From positions 930,001 to 994,000 of the forward strand of contig NW_023503496.1 of assembly GCF_014529535.1 (NCBI RefSeq): 64,000 nt of DNA, given 5' to 3'. Shown here one piece after another: positions 23,116-35,270 of the stretch (position 1 is the first letter of the stretch; each line of letters starts with the position of its first letter). This DNA is from Bradysia coprophila (taxonomy: Eukaryota; Arthropoda; Insecta; Diptera; Sciaridae). The notes below the pieces were generated by a model. It made no database searches. It was not told the origin of the DNA and was given only the letters and a program-made list of their open reading frames with translations. Both the position numbers and the translations under genes were made by a program.

Positions 23116-25227
23116 AACTTAATACGTAACTCTTTCGGCCTACTCAATCGATACGTAAATAACCATTGATTTCTTGACCCGTGTTCAGGAGCCTGAGATA
23201 TGACCTGGGAAAGTCATGTACGGACTTTTCTAGGTCAATAAAAGATACGTAGTCATGACTTGGGTATACGAGTTCTGATGTTTCTTGCAAAGACATTTCA
23301 TCACTACTTTCCCTCTTCTTCATGTCTGTTTAAGGATTATGGAAAGTTTCAATTTTGAGATGTTATTGACGATTTCCCTACTGTTTAAGCGGTACCTCAT
23401 CTCATCCGAAATAATGTGTAATCTTGACGTTCCTTGACGCAATTTTTAACCTTTTAATCCTTGAACGATAGAACTGCAAGTACACTTCCAATATATGAGA
23501 ATATCACAAATGAACAAAAGACATGACGGGGCAAAAGAGACTCAAATTATTATTTTTTGTATTACTGTCAAATTTGACAGTAGAACAAAAGAATAATTGC
23601 AGTAATTCTAGCAAGAAACAAATGACAAAAATTAAAAACTCGTTTTCTTATGAAAATTACGGCAGAACTTGAGTTAGTCGTCGATGCATTCGACAACAAT
23701 TTCGAATATTTCCCGGCAATGAGGTGACAGTTTCAGCGGCCGATCTTTCATTTAATTTTTTTCCTTCTACGTGCCTAGTGAACGCAACCCCTGGTAAAGA
23801 GTGTCTCTCGTGTCTCTTGCCTGCAGGCGTGTGACACTTTGAACGAACTGGCAATAAAATCAATGGTACGCATATTTCGATTTTTTATTTGGTCAAGTTG
23901 AATTTTAGTGTAGACACAACCCATTCGACCGACTACCAACCCATTTGACCGATTACCAGCTGGGCCATGGGATAATATACTCATTAAACGCCTGAACTTC
24001 TTTAATTAAATTCATTAAAATCTGATTTTATTTTTTACAAAAATCTGTGATACGAGCAGAACAGTCTGTATGATCTTGATTGTCCAATTTTATCCTAGAA
24101 ATCGGTTAAATTTGAATTTAAAATGTTTGTCGATTTATTTGACTGGGTTTGCGGAATGTATCAAAATTCCAGATCGAACGGACTGTTTTGCTCGTTCCAA
24201 AGTTTTTTTTTACAAAAAGAATCAGATTTTAGTTTAATTTAATTGGAGAACTACGAGCATAATAGACTGGACCGTACCAACCGCCACCGGTTCGAAAACA
24301 TTTCGGTACATTTTTGGTATTGTCGGTAATGAGCTGAAAGCGCTGAAAGGTATTACCGGTATTGCACAGTTTGTATATGGGATTTCAACCTAACAAAAAC
24401 GAAAAAATCTACCAATTGTCATACCCCAGCCTGTCTCTCTCAATCCTCTCAATATAATGGGTTGTGATGGAAGTTCATGGTTTGACCGTTGAAACTGATC
24501 GCCAGCGCCAATGTCAACATTTTCTTTTTGATTTTTCACATCAATGATCTATTGAAATTGAGATATAGACTCAATAAACCAATTTATTCAACGTATACTA
24601 CATGTCTGGAACATAAATAGTTTCACAAATTGCGTATTTACTGAGCGTCATAGACCTGAAACGTCATTCTTCTTCTTCTTAAAATGGCGAAAATCACAAC
24701 CCATTGAAAAACAGATCTGTCATCGGCCATTTGTCGTGTTTGGAAAACAGCGTCATAAAAACCCTTAAAAATTGCATAATTGTTTGTGAATTAATATCAA
24801 AAACAATCAGTAAACGAATGACTTTTGAATGAAAAGTTTGAATCCGCTGGGCGACTCTAAATTTGGAGCCAGTTAAATTTTCTCATTGATTTTTCCGCGC
24901 AAGATGTGTCTCTGCTGTGGTCGTTCTGTGTTTTCACATATTGTGTGTTTGTGTGGATGTTATTGTGATTTATTGTGAAGTAAAGAATTTTCAACACAAA
25001 TCGGAACTAATGTTGTGCATGGATTGCCGAAACGGCAATGTCGAATCGATGTAAATTTATCGGATGTTCCCGACCGTTTTGAATTTCATTTTTTGTACTG
25101 AATAATGCTGGTACAGACCCGATAAAACGAGAAAAAAGAGCCCACAGTGTCGATCCGTTTGTTGTTGTGCATTGGATAATAGCAAACCGAATAGTGTTTA
25201 ATGTCTTGTGCGTAACTAAAATTGACA

Positions 25228-28200
25228 ATGTCCGGATATCGTTGTGTGAACTACTATGAACTATGCCGCCTTTGTACGGCCAGTCATGGAACGAAAACTC
25301 ACATATTTTCGGAGGAAGGAAAGAAGAAGGATCTCATCGGAAAGATTGCCGTTTGTTTACCGGTTGTTGTAAGTAGTGTGCCCTCTTCACCATTGAGAGT
25401 TTGAAGATTTTCTTTTGTCCAGCGGGTAGTCTGTGTGTTCTAAAAGGAAAATTTACGATTTTTAGATCGATGCGGAAGACAAACTACCGAAAATTCTCTG
25501 TGCTCAATGTCTACAACAGGTCGAAACTATCGCAAAATTTCGTGAGACGTGCATCAATGCACAGACAATGCTGGAGAGCTGCCTGAATTCGTCAAAGTTA
25601 AGGAATGGCGGGAAAGTAAGTGGAAAACGTTACGCTAAAACTAGTTTTATCGACTCAAAAATTCTGATAAAGTTCTGAGGCATATCAGCCGTTTGGTGTT
25701 AGAATTTTAGGTCTGTTTCCATTCCATTGTCAAGGCAACGAACACTCAAGGCAACGAACACTTTGATAAAATGAATCATCAACAGAGTTGAGGGTTGATG
25801 GCTCTTTGCTTCATTTATAGGAGTGAAAAACTAAATCTTTTGTCGGTCTACCACGGCACCATCTGGCACTCTATATTCAGTTCACCTTCGATCTCAATTT
25901 TTTGTCTATATTTCGATAAGTTATCGACGACAATCGTCGGACTCCGAATGCTGTCAAACGCGATACGAGTTTCCATTTTAACGAAAGAGAACCAGAGCGC
26001 CGATTCTCATGGAGGGGGATCACTGCGGATGAAAATCTATTCGTCGTAGGGCTCAAGAGGCACGGAATAATTCGACTCAAATTTAACGTAACGTCGGTCT
26101 GGGCGAATTCTTGTCGAAGCCTTTGGTCTTTGTTCGGTATTTCAAGCAGAAATTCCTTAAGAAATTCTTCTTCGAAGCAAGACCATCGATTCCAAGGCAG
26201 GCAGCACAAAAAACCTTAAATTTTGCGCCAAATTCTCCGACTTCCGGGAAAAACAATTTCGACGGAAATAATGTTAGCGAAGCTGATGAAGAAACAGTTT
26301 GGTCTTTGTAGGTTTGTTGGTTGTGAATATCGAAATTTTACCGAACGAAAACTTACCCTACCGAAGTGTCACCTTGTGCTGCTCTGAAAATCCGATCGAA
26401 TTTTTCATTTGTTCGTGTTCTAACATTGTACTAACGTCTGTGAATAACACCCTCTCACATGGACATGACATACCGTTTTCTGACAACATTTTCTGCTCAA
26501 TCAAAATTATCTCTCATAACCGTTTCGGCTCCATGTCCCGATTCTCAGTAATCGAATCTTCTCCGAAAAAATGTCCCGGTAATTGGATCGGGATTTTTAC
26601 TCCTATATCCGCTGTGCAAGCGTACCATGAAATATGTTTCACGAATTCAGATTTTCTGAATTCAGCTCAGTGGCTGCGACAGCGTGTGAGATGCCGGCCC
26701 ATTTTCTAATTTTAAGACAAAAAACTTGCTCCTAATTCCATTTCAACTGAAGGTTTACATTAAGGATGTTGCGGCCAAAAAAGCAGTTCCACTTAGTACA
26801 TCGATCCCGGCGCCACCATTGGTCAAAACATCGTTGATCGGCAGTACGAACATAACGAAAACGCAAGTTGTACAGAACCCAGTTGTGACGCAGAGCAGTT
26901 CCACCGACTTTCTAAGCAGTATCATTCAGGCCGTCGGAATTCAGGTAAAGCACAAAAAAAAAACATTTTTGACCCACTGCTGAAGGCATGGTGTACTGAT
27001 CCCTGGATTTTATTTGATCGTTTCAGAATGTAGACGATTCGAATGACCAACAGCCACAACAGACTGCCGCACTATCGACGCCTCAATACACAATCACGCT
27101 GGATGGTCAAACCATCAAAACCAATCAAATTCACTACAAAATCGAACCGGCTAAGCCAGTAACGCAGGATCAGCAACAGCAGACGTCACAGAGTTTCGGA
27201 CAGTCGTTTAACAGGTAAAACGCTCGGTTGGTCACAGTGACTCGTCGGCTCATTCTCAGCTTGTTTTCCATTCGTTTTCAGTTCTACCGTCGACGAATTT
27301 TTGAAGCTAAAAACGAACCCAAACATCTCAGCCACCATCAAGAAAAAGGAAGCGACCGGAGGTCAAAAGAAAAACTTCGATTTAATTCTATCATCGCCCC
27401 AGCAACAACCACAGCTACAACAACAACAACAGCAGCAACAGCAGCAACAGCAGCAACAGAAGACCCCGACCACAATGATTCAAACGAATTCTGCACTGGC
27501 CACCACACCGAAAACGGTTTCACTGCAAGACCTGAAGTTTCTCTCGCCGAACAAGTGCTTCGTGCCGATCACCATCAAAGATGCCGGCAACGATCAACGA
27601 CAAATCGTCGCTCAATTCGATACGAAAAATCTCGTACTGCCCACGGCATACCTGCAAATGAAAATTCAGCCACAACAGCAGATCGCGACCATTGACGGCC
27701 AACACATCGTACAGTTGACGGCGGCCAATCTGCCCAACACCATATCCATTTCACCGCAACAAAACCAGAGCATTCAGGCACAAATACGACAGCAAACGTC
27801 GAACGCACAGTTGATCTCAAGCGCCGCAAGCACCCTATCCACCATAGCCAGTGACACGAAATGCATTTTCACCACGTCCAGCGGACAAAATGTTACGATC
27901 ACACATCAGCCGCTGCAAACCATATCGGGAAATGCTCAGCAACAGCAACAGGAGCAATCCAATCAGTCAACGGTTCAGCATCAATTCGTTGCGCCATTGC
28001 CACCGCTAACACCCGCATCGAACACAACGAACTCCATCGACACGTCGATGGGAAAAATTCAACTGACGACACTGCAGAACGTTTCCACCAACAACATAAC
28101 GCATCCGCTGCCGCAAAAGTCGGGCATAACCATTCAGCGCATCAAACAGGAGAACAAAAAACTGCCGACCACCAAAACGGTTACTAGTCCCACGGCAACG

Positions 28201-31200
28201 ACGGCACTCGTTCAAGTGTCGTCCACCACATCGACGCCGGCTACGAAATCGACGACAACCACTACGACAACGGTCCGGAAAGCTAGCAACAAATCAAACC
28301 AAAATCAAGCGAGTGCAAACAATGAGAATAACAAGACCGGATCCGGCAACGAAGCGGTGCCCACGTGTGAGGTGTGCGAAAAAGTGTTCAAACGGAAGGA
28401 GCATTTGGCGCAGCATATGAAACTGCATTTAGGTTTAAGGTAAGCGGACTGGTCGCGCTGACCGTTGGTTTCAGAATTAAATCTTTTCTCCTTTCCACCA
28501 TGCAGGCCATTCAAATGCGAGGAATTGAATTGCAACAAAGCTTTTAGTCGTAAGGAGCATCTGATGAGGCACGTCATCTCACACACCGGCAAGAAAATGT
28601 TCAATTGTGAATTTTGTCACAAATTATTCTCAAGGAAAGACAACCTGAACAAGCATCGAAGGTGAGTCACGCCATTGTTTTTTTTCGAAAAATTCCCTCT
28701 CTATCCATTTCCATGGACGAACTTCCTTCCATTTTAACAGTCCCTTCACCGTCTCAACTAGTGTGAACTGCCCAAAAACTCGACCCTTTGTTCCTTTGTT
28801 TATCGGTCTTTGGGCTAGGACAGTCTTGTCCGAGTTGGGTCCAGTTCGGAGCTCGGCACAAATCTTAGCCACAGACTCCTGGGATTTGAGTTTATTTTTC
28901 GGTTGTCCCGTGCTTGTGGTCTATATCCCGGGTATTCAATATTCAGTTGCAACATGTTCCGCCCGTCTTTGACTCTCATATATATGGCGACGGAATTCGT
29001 TGAGACCGAAGATTTGAGAATTTTTTGACTGACCTTGGTCGACAATAAAAGATTTCGAGAATTGTTCGAATATGAGGAATTTCCAGCGACTTCAGAAATG
29101 AGGTCCACTGGCCGCACATTTTTCCCGAAATACAAAGAGACTAAAGTGTTGAAGCCATTGAAGCACTGGAAAAATCTTCTGAAATTTTTCTTCGATGTTT
29201 CAAATACATTGCAGCTAATCCGGCTTTGCAGTGTCCCACAGTGGTTTATGTACTTTGGTCTCAAGTCTTACATTAGCCGGTTACAAAGACCGCCACTTTC
29301 TTCTGGGACAGAGTCGCTAAAATGTCGGCAAATTTCGCTGCATTTTAGTAGGAAATGTCAACCGAATTATCCATGAAAGTTACAGCAAGACCTGACAGAC
29401 ATATTTTCGATTGCTGCCCCAGCGAACTGGTGTTATTTGTCGATATAATCACTCTGAGCGAAGCATATTGATACATGAGCTCTGATGTCCCATGTTTGTA
29501 TTCATCGAGCAATTTAAGCTTCCACGCTACAATAATGAAAAGAGGGAGAGACAGAGAGCAGTTTTCATTTTTTTTATTGAAAACAGAGACGCAAACGGAG
29601 TGAGATGCAGATTAGGCACGAAACGCGCTTCCGATTACTCACCGTTTTTGAAAAAAAAAAACAATGAAAAGTACTCTGTCTCTCTATCCATTGTTGTAGC
29701 GTAAACATTAATTGTGGTTTCCACTCAACAAAAATTACTCTGTGAGAGAGCCGTGAGAGAGCGAGCTGTCAAGTAAACAAAGCAAAAATTAAAAAAAAAA
29801 CAATTTAGTCTCTCACACAGCGTATTGTTTTGGTAAGTGGAAATCAAGCCTTAAGCACCAAACGCACTGCGGGATTCTTTTGAATTTCGACTGACCGAAA
29901 TCGGCGCTATTTTTTCCGGGACTTTTTTATATTTGCCTAGTTAGGCCTTAGTGCCTAGGCCCCAAAACCAGTCTCAGATATTTTTGTTCTTCCATACCTG
30001 GCTGGTTGTAAGTGGCCAAAAGTCGAAGAATGGGTTTCGTAATCCGGATTTCATTTCCGAAAGGTGGCGAGGACACGGGCGTGTATGGGTTCGTTGGCAA
30101 GCTGAGGTCAAGTACTCCTGGGGCAAATATTACCTTCATAAAATTTGATGATAATCGGCCGAAAATATGACTTCCGGAAAATTTCTCAGAATCGATGTAA
30201 CCTCGGTGAACTTTGATGAGAGCTGGGACCTCAATAATGCAATTATTTGATTAAATTATTACTTATTATGAATGTGGAGGACCTCAGCTTTACACCGATA
30301 TCCATATTTAGTAGTTTGGCACGTGACTACGTAACAGATGAAAACTGTGTGTTTCACTCCGCCAAACTACTAAATATAGGTATCGGTGTAAAGCTGAGGT
30401 CCTCCACATTCATAATAAGTAATAATTTAGTCAAATAATTGCATAGGTGAGGTCACAGCTCTCATCAAAGTTCACCGAGGTTACATCGATTTTCAGAAAT
30501 TTTCCTGATGTCATATTTTCGGCCGATTATCATCAAATTTTATGAAGTTAATATTTGCCCCAAGAGTATTTGACCTCAGCTTCCCAACGAACCCATACAC
30601 GCCCGTGTCCTCGCCACCTTACGGAAATGAAATCCAGACTACGAAACCCCATTTTTCGACTTTTGGCCACTTACAACCAGCCAAGTATGGAAGAACAAAA
30701 ATATCTGAGACTGGTTTTGGGGCCTAGGCACCAAGGCCTAACTAGGCAAATATAAAAAAGTCCCGGAAAAAATAGCACCGATTTCGGTCAGTCGAAATTC
30801 AAAAGAATCCCTCACTACATTCCGTTTACGCTATAACAATGGCAATAACAATTTCCATTGTCTTTTCAAAAACAGTGAGAGAAAATGAAATGCAGTGTGA
30901 TTCAAACTTTAAAGAACGAAACGCACTACACCCCGTTTACTGACCGTTTTTGAAAAAAACAATGAAAAGTGCTCTCTATGTCTCTCTTTCTATTGTTATA
31001 GCGTAAATGGAGAGTAAACAGAGTGTAGAGCGATTCACGCTTCAATGTTGCAACCCTCTAGTGTCTCTCAGAGAATCCACGCATTTAGTGGTATCGTTTG
31101 TAGCGCTGCATAAAAAAGCGTTCGAATCCGATATTTTGAATTTTTGTATGGTAATTCACATTCAAACGGTGATATCTCCGTTGTTTTTAAAGAATAAGAG

Positions 31201-31796
31201 CCAGATTTTGCTAGGTTTGCATCGCTTATTGAGTTTTATCGATTGGCATAGTCATTTGTGTGAAATATTTTGAAACAAATTTTTACTCAACATTTCACAC
31301 AAATGAGTATGCCAATCGATAAACCTCCATAAAAGATGCAAACCTAGCCCAATCTGGCTCTTATTCTTCAAAAGCAACGGAGATATCAACGTTTGAATGT
31401 GAATTCCCATACAAAAATTTCAAATATCGGTTTCGACCGCTTTTTTATGCAGCGCTACAAACGATACCACTAAACGCGTGGATTGTCACCTTAGCTGCAT
31501 TGTAGAATGCGTCAGTTTTCTGGGAAGAAATGATTATGAGCAAAGATCCCGAGTTGTCTCTCAGTTTTCCATACATTTTTGACGTATCCTGATCTTTGCC
31601 AAATGGTGTTGCTTGCACCTCAAGTGCCAATTCTTTGTTCTGTGTGTTGATCAGATCCTCATTCCTACTGTAACTAGATATTGTAGTAGTTTATCGTCCC
31701 GCTGATTCTAATTAATTGAATATTCTTCTCACATCAAACAGATCTCACGAAACCAAACAACCCAGCATTGTGTATACCATCACAAAAGTTGAATAA
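25228..31796 (+). CDS. ZAD-type C2H2 zinc-finger transcription regulator with polyglutamine
   Basis: Seven exons: 25228-25368, 25466-25615, 26753-26944, 27027-27214, 27282-28439, 28506-28661 and 31742-31796. All are GT-AG and in phase, giving 679 aa. Residues about 1-97 form a ZAD dimerisation domain, with CRLC near 13 and CAQC near 59 as the two zinc-binding pairs. A long Gln/Thr/Ser-rich region follows, including an uninterrupted run of 14 Gln near 27418-27460. Three fingers close the protein: C-x2-C-x12-H-x3-H, a C-x4-C finger (CEELNC), and CEFC..HRRSH. The last exon supplies the final Ser-His of finger 3, 17 residues after the preceding splice. ATG 25228 is the first in-frame ATG before the ZAD; the upstream TTG was not used. 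Nuclear DNA-binding regulator by family; orthologue not identified. The 3-kb last intron holds nested palindromes. Confidence 0.92.
29715..29850. mobile_element. Fold-back, family D, copy 1
   Basis: 'tttccactcaacaaaaa..ctctgtgagagag' is mirrored by 'tctctcacacagcg...aagtggaaa'. A second copy is at 34207-34332. In zinc-finger intron 6. Confidence 0.6.
29871..30811. mobile_element. 941-bp long palindrome (family E)
   Basis: Left arm 29871-30320, loop 30321-30360, right arm 30361-30811. The arms match over their full length with few substitutions. The tips are GGGATTCTTTTGAATTTCG and its complement. No coding capacity; no target duplication I can confirm. It lies within the last intron of the zinc-finger gene. 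Confidence 0.92.
31074..31484. mobile_element. 411-bp fold-back (family F)
   Basis: Ends 'aatccacgcatttagtggta' and mirrored 'taccactaaacgcgtggatt'. Arms of about 190 bp run to a short loop near 31277. Also in zinc-finger intron 6, about 260 bp from the acceptor of the last exon. Confidence 0.88.
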
Positions 31797-32095
31797 GTAA
31801 ACCAAAAATGTTTTTAAAAAAATTGTCGGAGGTGGAAACACATTCATCGTAATTATAGAGTAAATCGACACAAAAAGTCAGTGAACCCGGTTCGTCCTCT
31901 CGCCATCAGAACTCGTAAATCGAATTTTGTATTTACGACAGCCAGAACAGAATCACAGTGAAAATCGTGGAAACGAAATTTGTAAGAAATGAAAAGAGAG
32001 AAAAGTTAAATTTAAGTTAAAAAATTGAAGAAGAAACTTTAAGTTTAAGAAGAAACAAGTGGAAAATGATAAATTTTAAAAGCAAAAAGAAATAA

Positions 32096-32127
32096 TTGAG
32101 TGAGTGAGTGAGTGAGTGAGTGAGTGA
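32096..32127. repeat. (GAGT)n microsatellite
   Basis: Seven to eight perfect tetranucleotide units. Confidence 0.95.
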
Positions 32128-32291
32128 ACGTATGAAGAGATTGGGAGAGAAAATATATAAATTTTAAGCTGAAATTTCTTATCGTTTCTCCGGTGTACAA
32201 TATTTTCCTTCTTCAGTTTTGATTTTCTCTCGTCTTTTATCTTTGTTGTTGTTTTCCAATTATTATTTTTTCCAATTTTTGTCATATTTAT

Positions 32292-32297
32292 AATAAA
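32292..32297 (+). terminator. Possible poly(A) signal, zinc-finger gene
   Basis: AATAAA about 0.5 kb after the stop codon; first canonical hexamer I noticed downstream. Confidence 0.35.
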
Positions 32298-32624
32298 TTA
32301 TATGGAACATAATATAGATAGCGCGCGATGCAAATTTTTTCCCCTTTTTTTTGCACTTTATAAAATGGGTGTCATAAATGAACCGAGAAAAAAGCCAGAA
32401 GTTTGGAAATGAAAATGTTGTAGAATTGCAATCATCATGCAAGAATTTGAAAATAAAAAGTCAAATTGATCAGAATACAATGCGAGAGTCGTTTCAATTC
32501 AACAACTAAAGGTGCCAGCACAGTTCACCTTTTTGGGTCTCCGTTTAGATATTGCGCATGCGCACAGAGAGCATGCGCATTGTCTAAACGAAGACCCAAA
32601 ACGGTGAACTGCGATTGCAGCTTC

Positions 32625-32838
32625 AAGTATCGTTCCCACTTAAAAAGAGCACTCCGTTTAGCCTCCGTTTACATGACAGTTGTAAAATAGAACAAAGGAA
32701 CTGTCACGTAAACGGAGTAAAAAATTGAAATAAATTCAATTTCCACTCCGTTTGCGTGACAGTTCTTTTGTTCTATTTTACAACTGTCATGTAAACGGAG
32801 GCTAAACGGAGTGCTCTTTTTAAGTGGGAACGATACTT
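32625..32838. mobile_element. Family C fold-back (short form)
   Basis: Arms 'aagtatcgttcccacttaaa' and complement, then 'ctccgtttagcctccgttta', separated by a 'aaattgaaataaattcaattt' centre. The arms match the ends of the 2-kb element at 12239-14237, so the two share one family. Confidence 0.88.
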
Positions 32839-33013
32839 AAAGATGGGTACACACACAGGTCGTGAAAAATGTCTGAAAAATGGTTCAAAAATAGATCCAA
32901 GAAAAATGCTTACAGAAAGTTTGACAGAGAATGTGTGAGCCATCTGTCAAATTTGTATCAAGCTTGGCTTGATGTAAATCCGGCTTGGCTTGATGTAAAT
33001 CCGATGGTAACCC

Positions 33014-33243
33014 CAACGTTCTGAAAGAACAGGTTAAGACAACCCTGAGTTGATCACGAAGGCGGTGACACACAATAGCGTCAACGGCTGCGAAGTTTAT
33101 ATGTAAAATGGAACTTAACAAAAACAAAATTCTGAATTTTCGAGAAAAATATTTTCTTCAAGTTGATTTCTCCCACTATCTGTTTATAAAATTTGGTGTC
33201 AACCGCCTTCGTGGTTGTCTTAACCTGTTCTTTCAGAACTTTG
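33014..33243. mobile_element. hAT-like MITE, family A, copy 2
   Basis: CAACGTTCTGAAAG...CAGAACTTTG ends with near-identical 8-bp flanks GGTAACCC (33006-33013) and GTTAACCC (33244-33251). The interior is in inverted orientation relative to the next copy. Confidence 0.8.
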
Positions 33244-33301
33244 GTTAACCCCACTTTTTCAGACATTCTTTAATGGATTTTGCGCTTTCTCGTGAACTGT
33301 G

Positions 33302-33531
33302 TAAAGTTCTGAAAGAACAGGTTAAGACAACCACGAAGGCGGTTGACACCAAATTTTATAAACAGATAGTGTGAGAAATTAACTTGAAGAAAATATTTTT
33401 CTCGAAAATTCAGAATTTTGTTTTTGTTAAGTTCCATTTTACATATAAACTTCGCAGCCGTTGACGCTATTTTGTGTCACCGCCCTTGTGATCAACTCAG
33501 AGTTGTCTCAACCTGTTCTTTCAGAACCTTG
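33302..33531. mobile_element. hAT-like MITE, family A, copy 3
   Basis: Almost the reverse complement of the preceding copy, 58 bp away. Flanks GAACTGTG (33294-33301) and GAACTGGG (33532-33539) match at 7 of 8. The two copies together could form a larger hairpin. Confidence 0.8.
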
Positions 33532-33780
33532 GAACTGGGTACTGTAACCTTTAAAGGTTAACTCGTGCAAAACGAATGAGAAATGTCAAATATTTTTCAC
33601 GATTGATGTCTGAATAGATCGAGAGAGAGAAAAACTTGGCGGCTGTCGGTAGGTCAAACTGCATTTCAATACACAATTTTAACTGAACCGAAATTGCTCG
33701 CAATTTTTTATGAAAATTACAGCAGAAGTTCAGTCAAGAAGTCCACTGAACCTTGCTGTAACTTTCAAACAAAATTGTAA

Positions 33781-33952
33781 TGCTCAAAACAAACGAGGCA
33801 TTGAAAACGTGTTTTGGTCCTATTTTTCCTGACGAAATATTCGAAACTGTCAAATGAAGTTAGAACTTTTTCTATTCAAAATCGCGACTGCTGCATCTGT
33901 CAATGAAAACTAGGACCAAAACACGTTTTCAATGCCTCGTTTGTTTTGAGCA
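33781..33952. mobile_element. 172-bp MITE, family H, copy 1
   Basis: Ends TGCTCAAAACAAACGAGGC and complement, flanked by TAA on both sides (33778-33780, 33953-33955). A 3-bp TAA duplication is compatible with PIF/Harbinger-type transposition. It is inserted in an older inverted repeat ('gtcaaactgcatttcaatac' near 33653, mirrored near 33980-34003). Confidence 0.82.
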
Positions 33953-34017
33953 TAACGCAATTTCGGTTAAGCTGAAATTGTGTATTGAAATACAGTTTGA
34001 CTTAGGTTGAAAACCAA

Positions 34018-34160
34018 AGAGGCATCGAAAACGTGTTTTGGTCCTTGTTTTCATGCCGAAATGGTCGCAACTGCTAAATAAAGTTGGAAATTTCTTTATC
34101 GACAGTTGCCATTGCTGCATCTGTCAATGAAAACTAGGACCAGAACCTAGACGCGATGTT
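34018..34160. mobile_element. Family H, diverged partial copy
   Basis: Shares 'aaaacgtgttttggtcc' and 'ctgcatctgtcaatgaaaac' with family H, but the ends are missing. Confidence 0.65.
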
Positions 34161-34206
34161 TCTTATTCCAAATTGTTGGATTTATTCTAATTTATCATAA
34201 AGTGCC

Positions 34207-34332
34207 CATTCCACTCAACAAAAAAGTACTCCGTGAGAGAGCCGTGAGAGAGCAAACTGTCAAATAAACCAAGGAAAAATTGAAAAAAATCAATTTTGTT
34301 TCTCACACGGAGTACTTTTTTGGACATGAGCC
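34207..34332. mobile_element. Fold-back, family D, copy 2
   Basis: 'cactcaacaaaaaagtactc' and 'gtacttttttgga' arms around 'gtgagagagccgtgagagag'; matches 29715-29850. Confidence 0.65.
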
Positions 34333-34335
34333 TTT

Positions 34336-35270
34336 GACTTTGGAGCTCAAGTCCCCATGTTCCCTCCGATAAGGCAATGCCTCTCGTTCAGCGATCTAAA
34401 GTATCACTAGGCCAATGATCCATTAGAGAACATAAATGAACCGAACCGTTTGGATGCGCGAAGATGTAGAACAATATATGGACGAGGACATGGACATAGA
34501 CATGGAGAGCCTTCCGGATTATGTGCTGGTAAGTTATGTAAATCTCGTGCGAAAGAAGGAAATGTAGAAGAAAAAGGGGGAAAATGCAAAGAGAGACTCG
34601 TGAAGTAGGCGACTTCCAGTGATTGGAGGATGGAGGCGCACAGAGGGACATCACGCCTATTAAGGACAACGTTCCTGTGTTTTTCGCTTGTGTATTTGAT
34701 AATTACAAAATCTTATGCCACCAACGACACAGCAATTTCATCAATGATCTGACGGAGAGTCCGGCCAACTGGAACAGTTGTGACGATGAGTCTGGCAGGT
34801 GATGTTCTCGTTCGTCGCTTCGAAAGTGAATGTATCGGTGGATCGGTCGATCTGAAAATTCAAAATAAAATTTTAGGTTATTCCAGTGGTCGGATGGCGG
34901 TTCCGTTATTTGGAAGGAAAAATAGGAAGTGCAGCCACGGGACATCGTTCTTGAAAAATGAATGAAGAACGAACGGAAATATGGAATGAACTCGGTCTGG
35001 GATAGGAAACCTTAGGTAAAAATCAGAACATATTGTGCGTACACAATAGTCTATAGACTTCTTCGGCTGCAGACTATTTCGCCTATAGACTTCTTGGGCT
35101 ACATACTTCTTAAGGTTGGACACTTCTTAGGCCACATATTTCTGAGACTGCAGACTTCTGAGGCTACAGCAGTGGCGCCGACTTGTGTTTGGGAGTATTC
35201 TGAGACTACAGTCTTCTAAGACCACATACTTCTTAGGCTGCAGACTTTTTTAGACCACACACTTCGTAGG
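34336..35270. other. Intergenic with degenerate short tandem repeats
   Basis: No gene supported. About 35045-35285 is built from degenerate units of roughly 20-22 bp containing 'cttcttaggctacagac', partly extending under the 3' end of the F-box frame. Confidence 0.5.

Larger units (their letters stand above)
20882..25227. other. Intergenic region between divergent kinase and zinc-finger genes
   Basis: No gene supported. It contains a fragment of the 'gccccgtacga' repeat (21370-21420), the inverted copy of 3330-3510 (about 21440-21630), hairpins at about 21797-21884 and 22018-22136, and nested 'accgaaagtaaa / tttactttcggt' inverted repeats at about 22490-23115. About 24840-25227 is likely the leader and promoter of the zinc-finger gene. 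Confidence 0.5.
31797..32624. other. 3' flank of zinc-finger gene
   Basis: AT-rich likely 3' UTR, then intergenic DNA. A nested hairpin at about 32517-32614 carries 'gcgcatgcgc' at its centre and mirrored 'cagttcacc...gggtctccgtttaga' arms. Confidence 0.45.

Noticed and set aside
26111..26311. Possible extra exon in zinc-finger intron 2 (..FAPNSPTSGKNNFDGNNVSEADEE..)
   Set aside because: It looks protein-like, but its donor phase does not fit the next exon, and skipping it gives a clean in-phase gene. An alternative 3' end is not excluded.
27228..27695. 155-aa Thr/His-rich frame over the polyQ exon
   Set aside because: Out-of-frame shadow of the CAA/CAG repeats of the zinc-finger gene.
31445..31680. 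Minus-strand protein-like segment (LALEVQATPFGKD..) in zinc-finger intron 6
   Set aside because: Partly inside the 31074-31484 palindrome and no partner exons found; possibly a gene fragment, but I could not name it.
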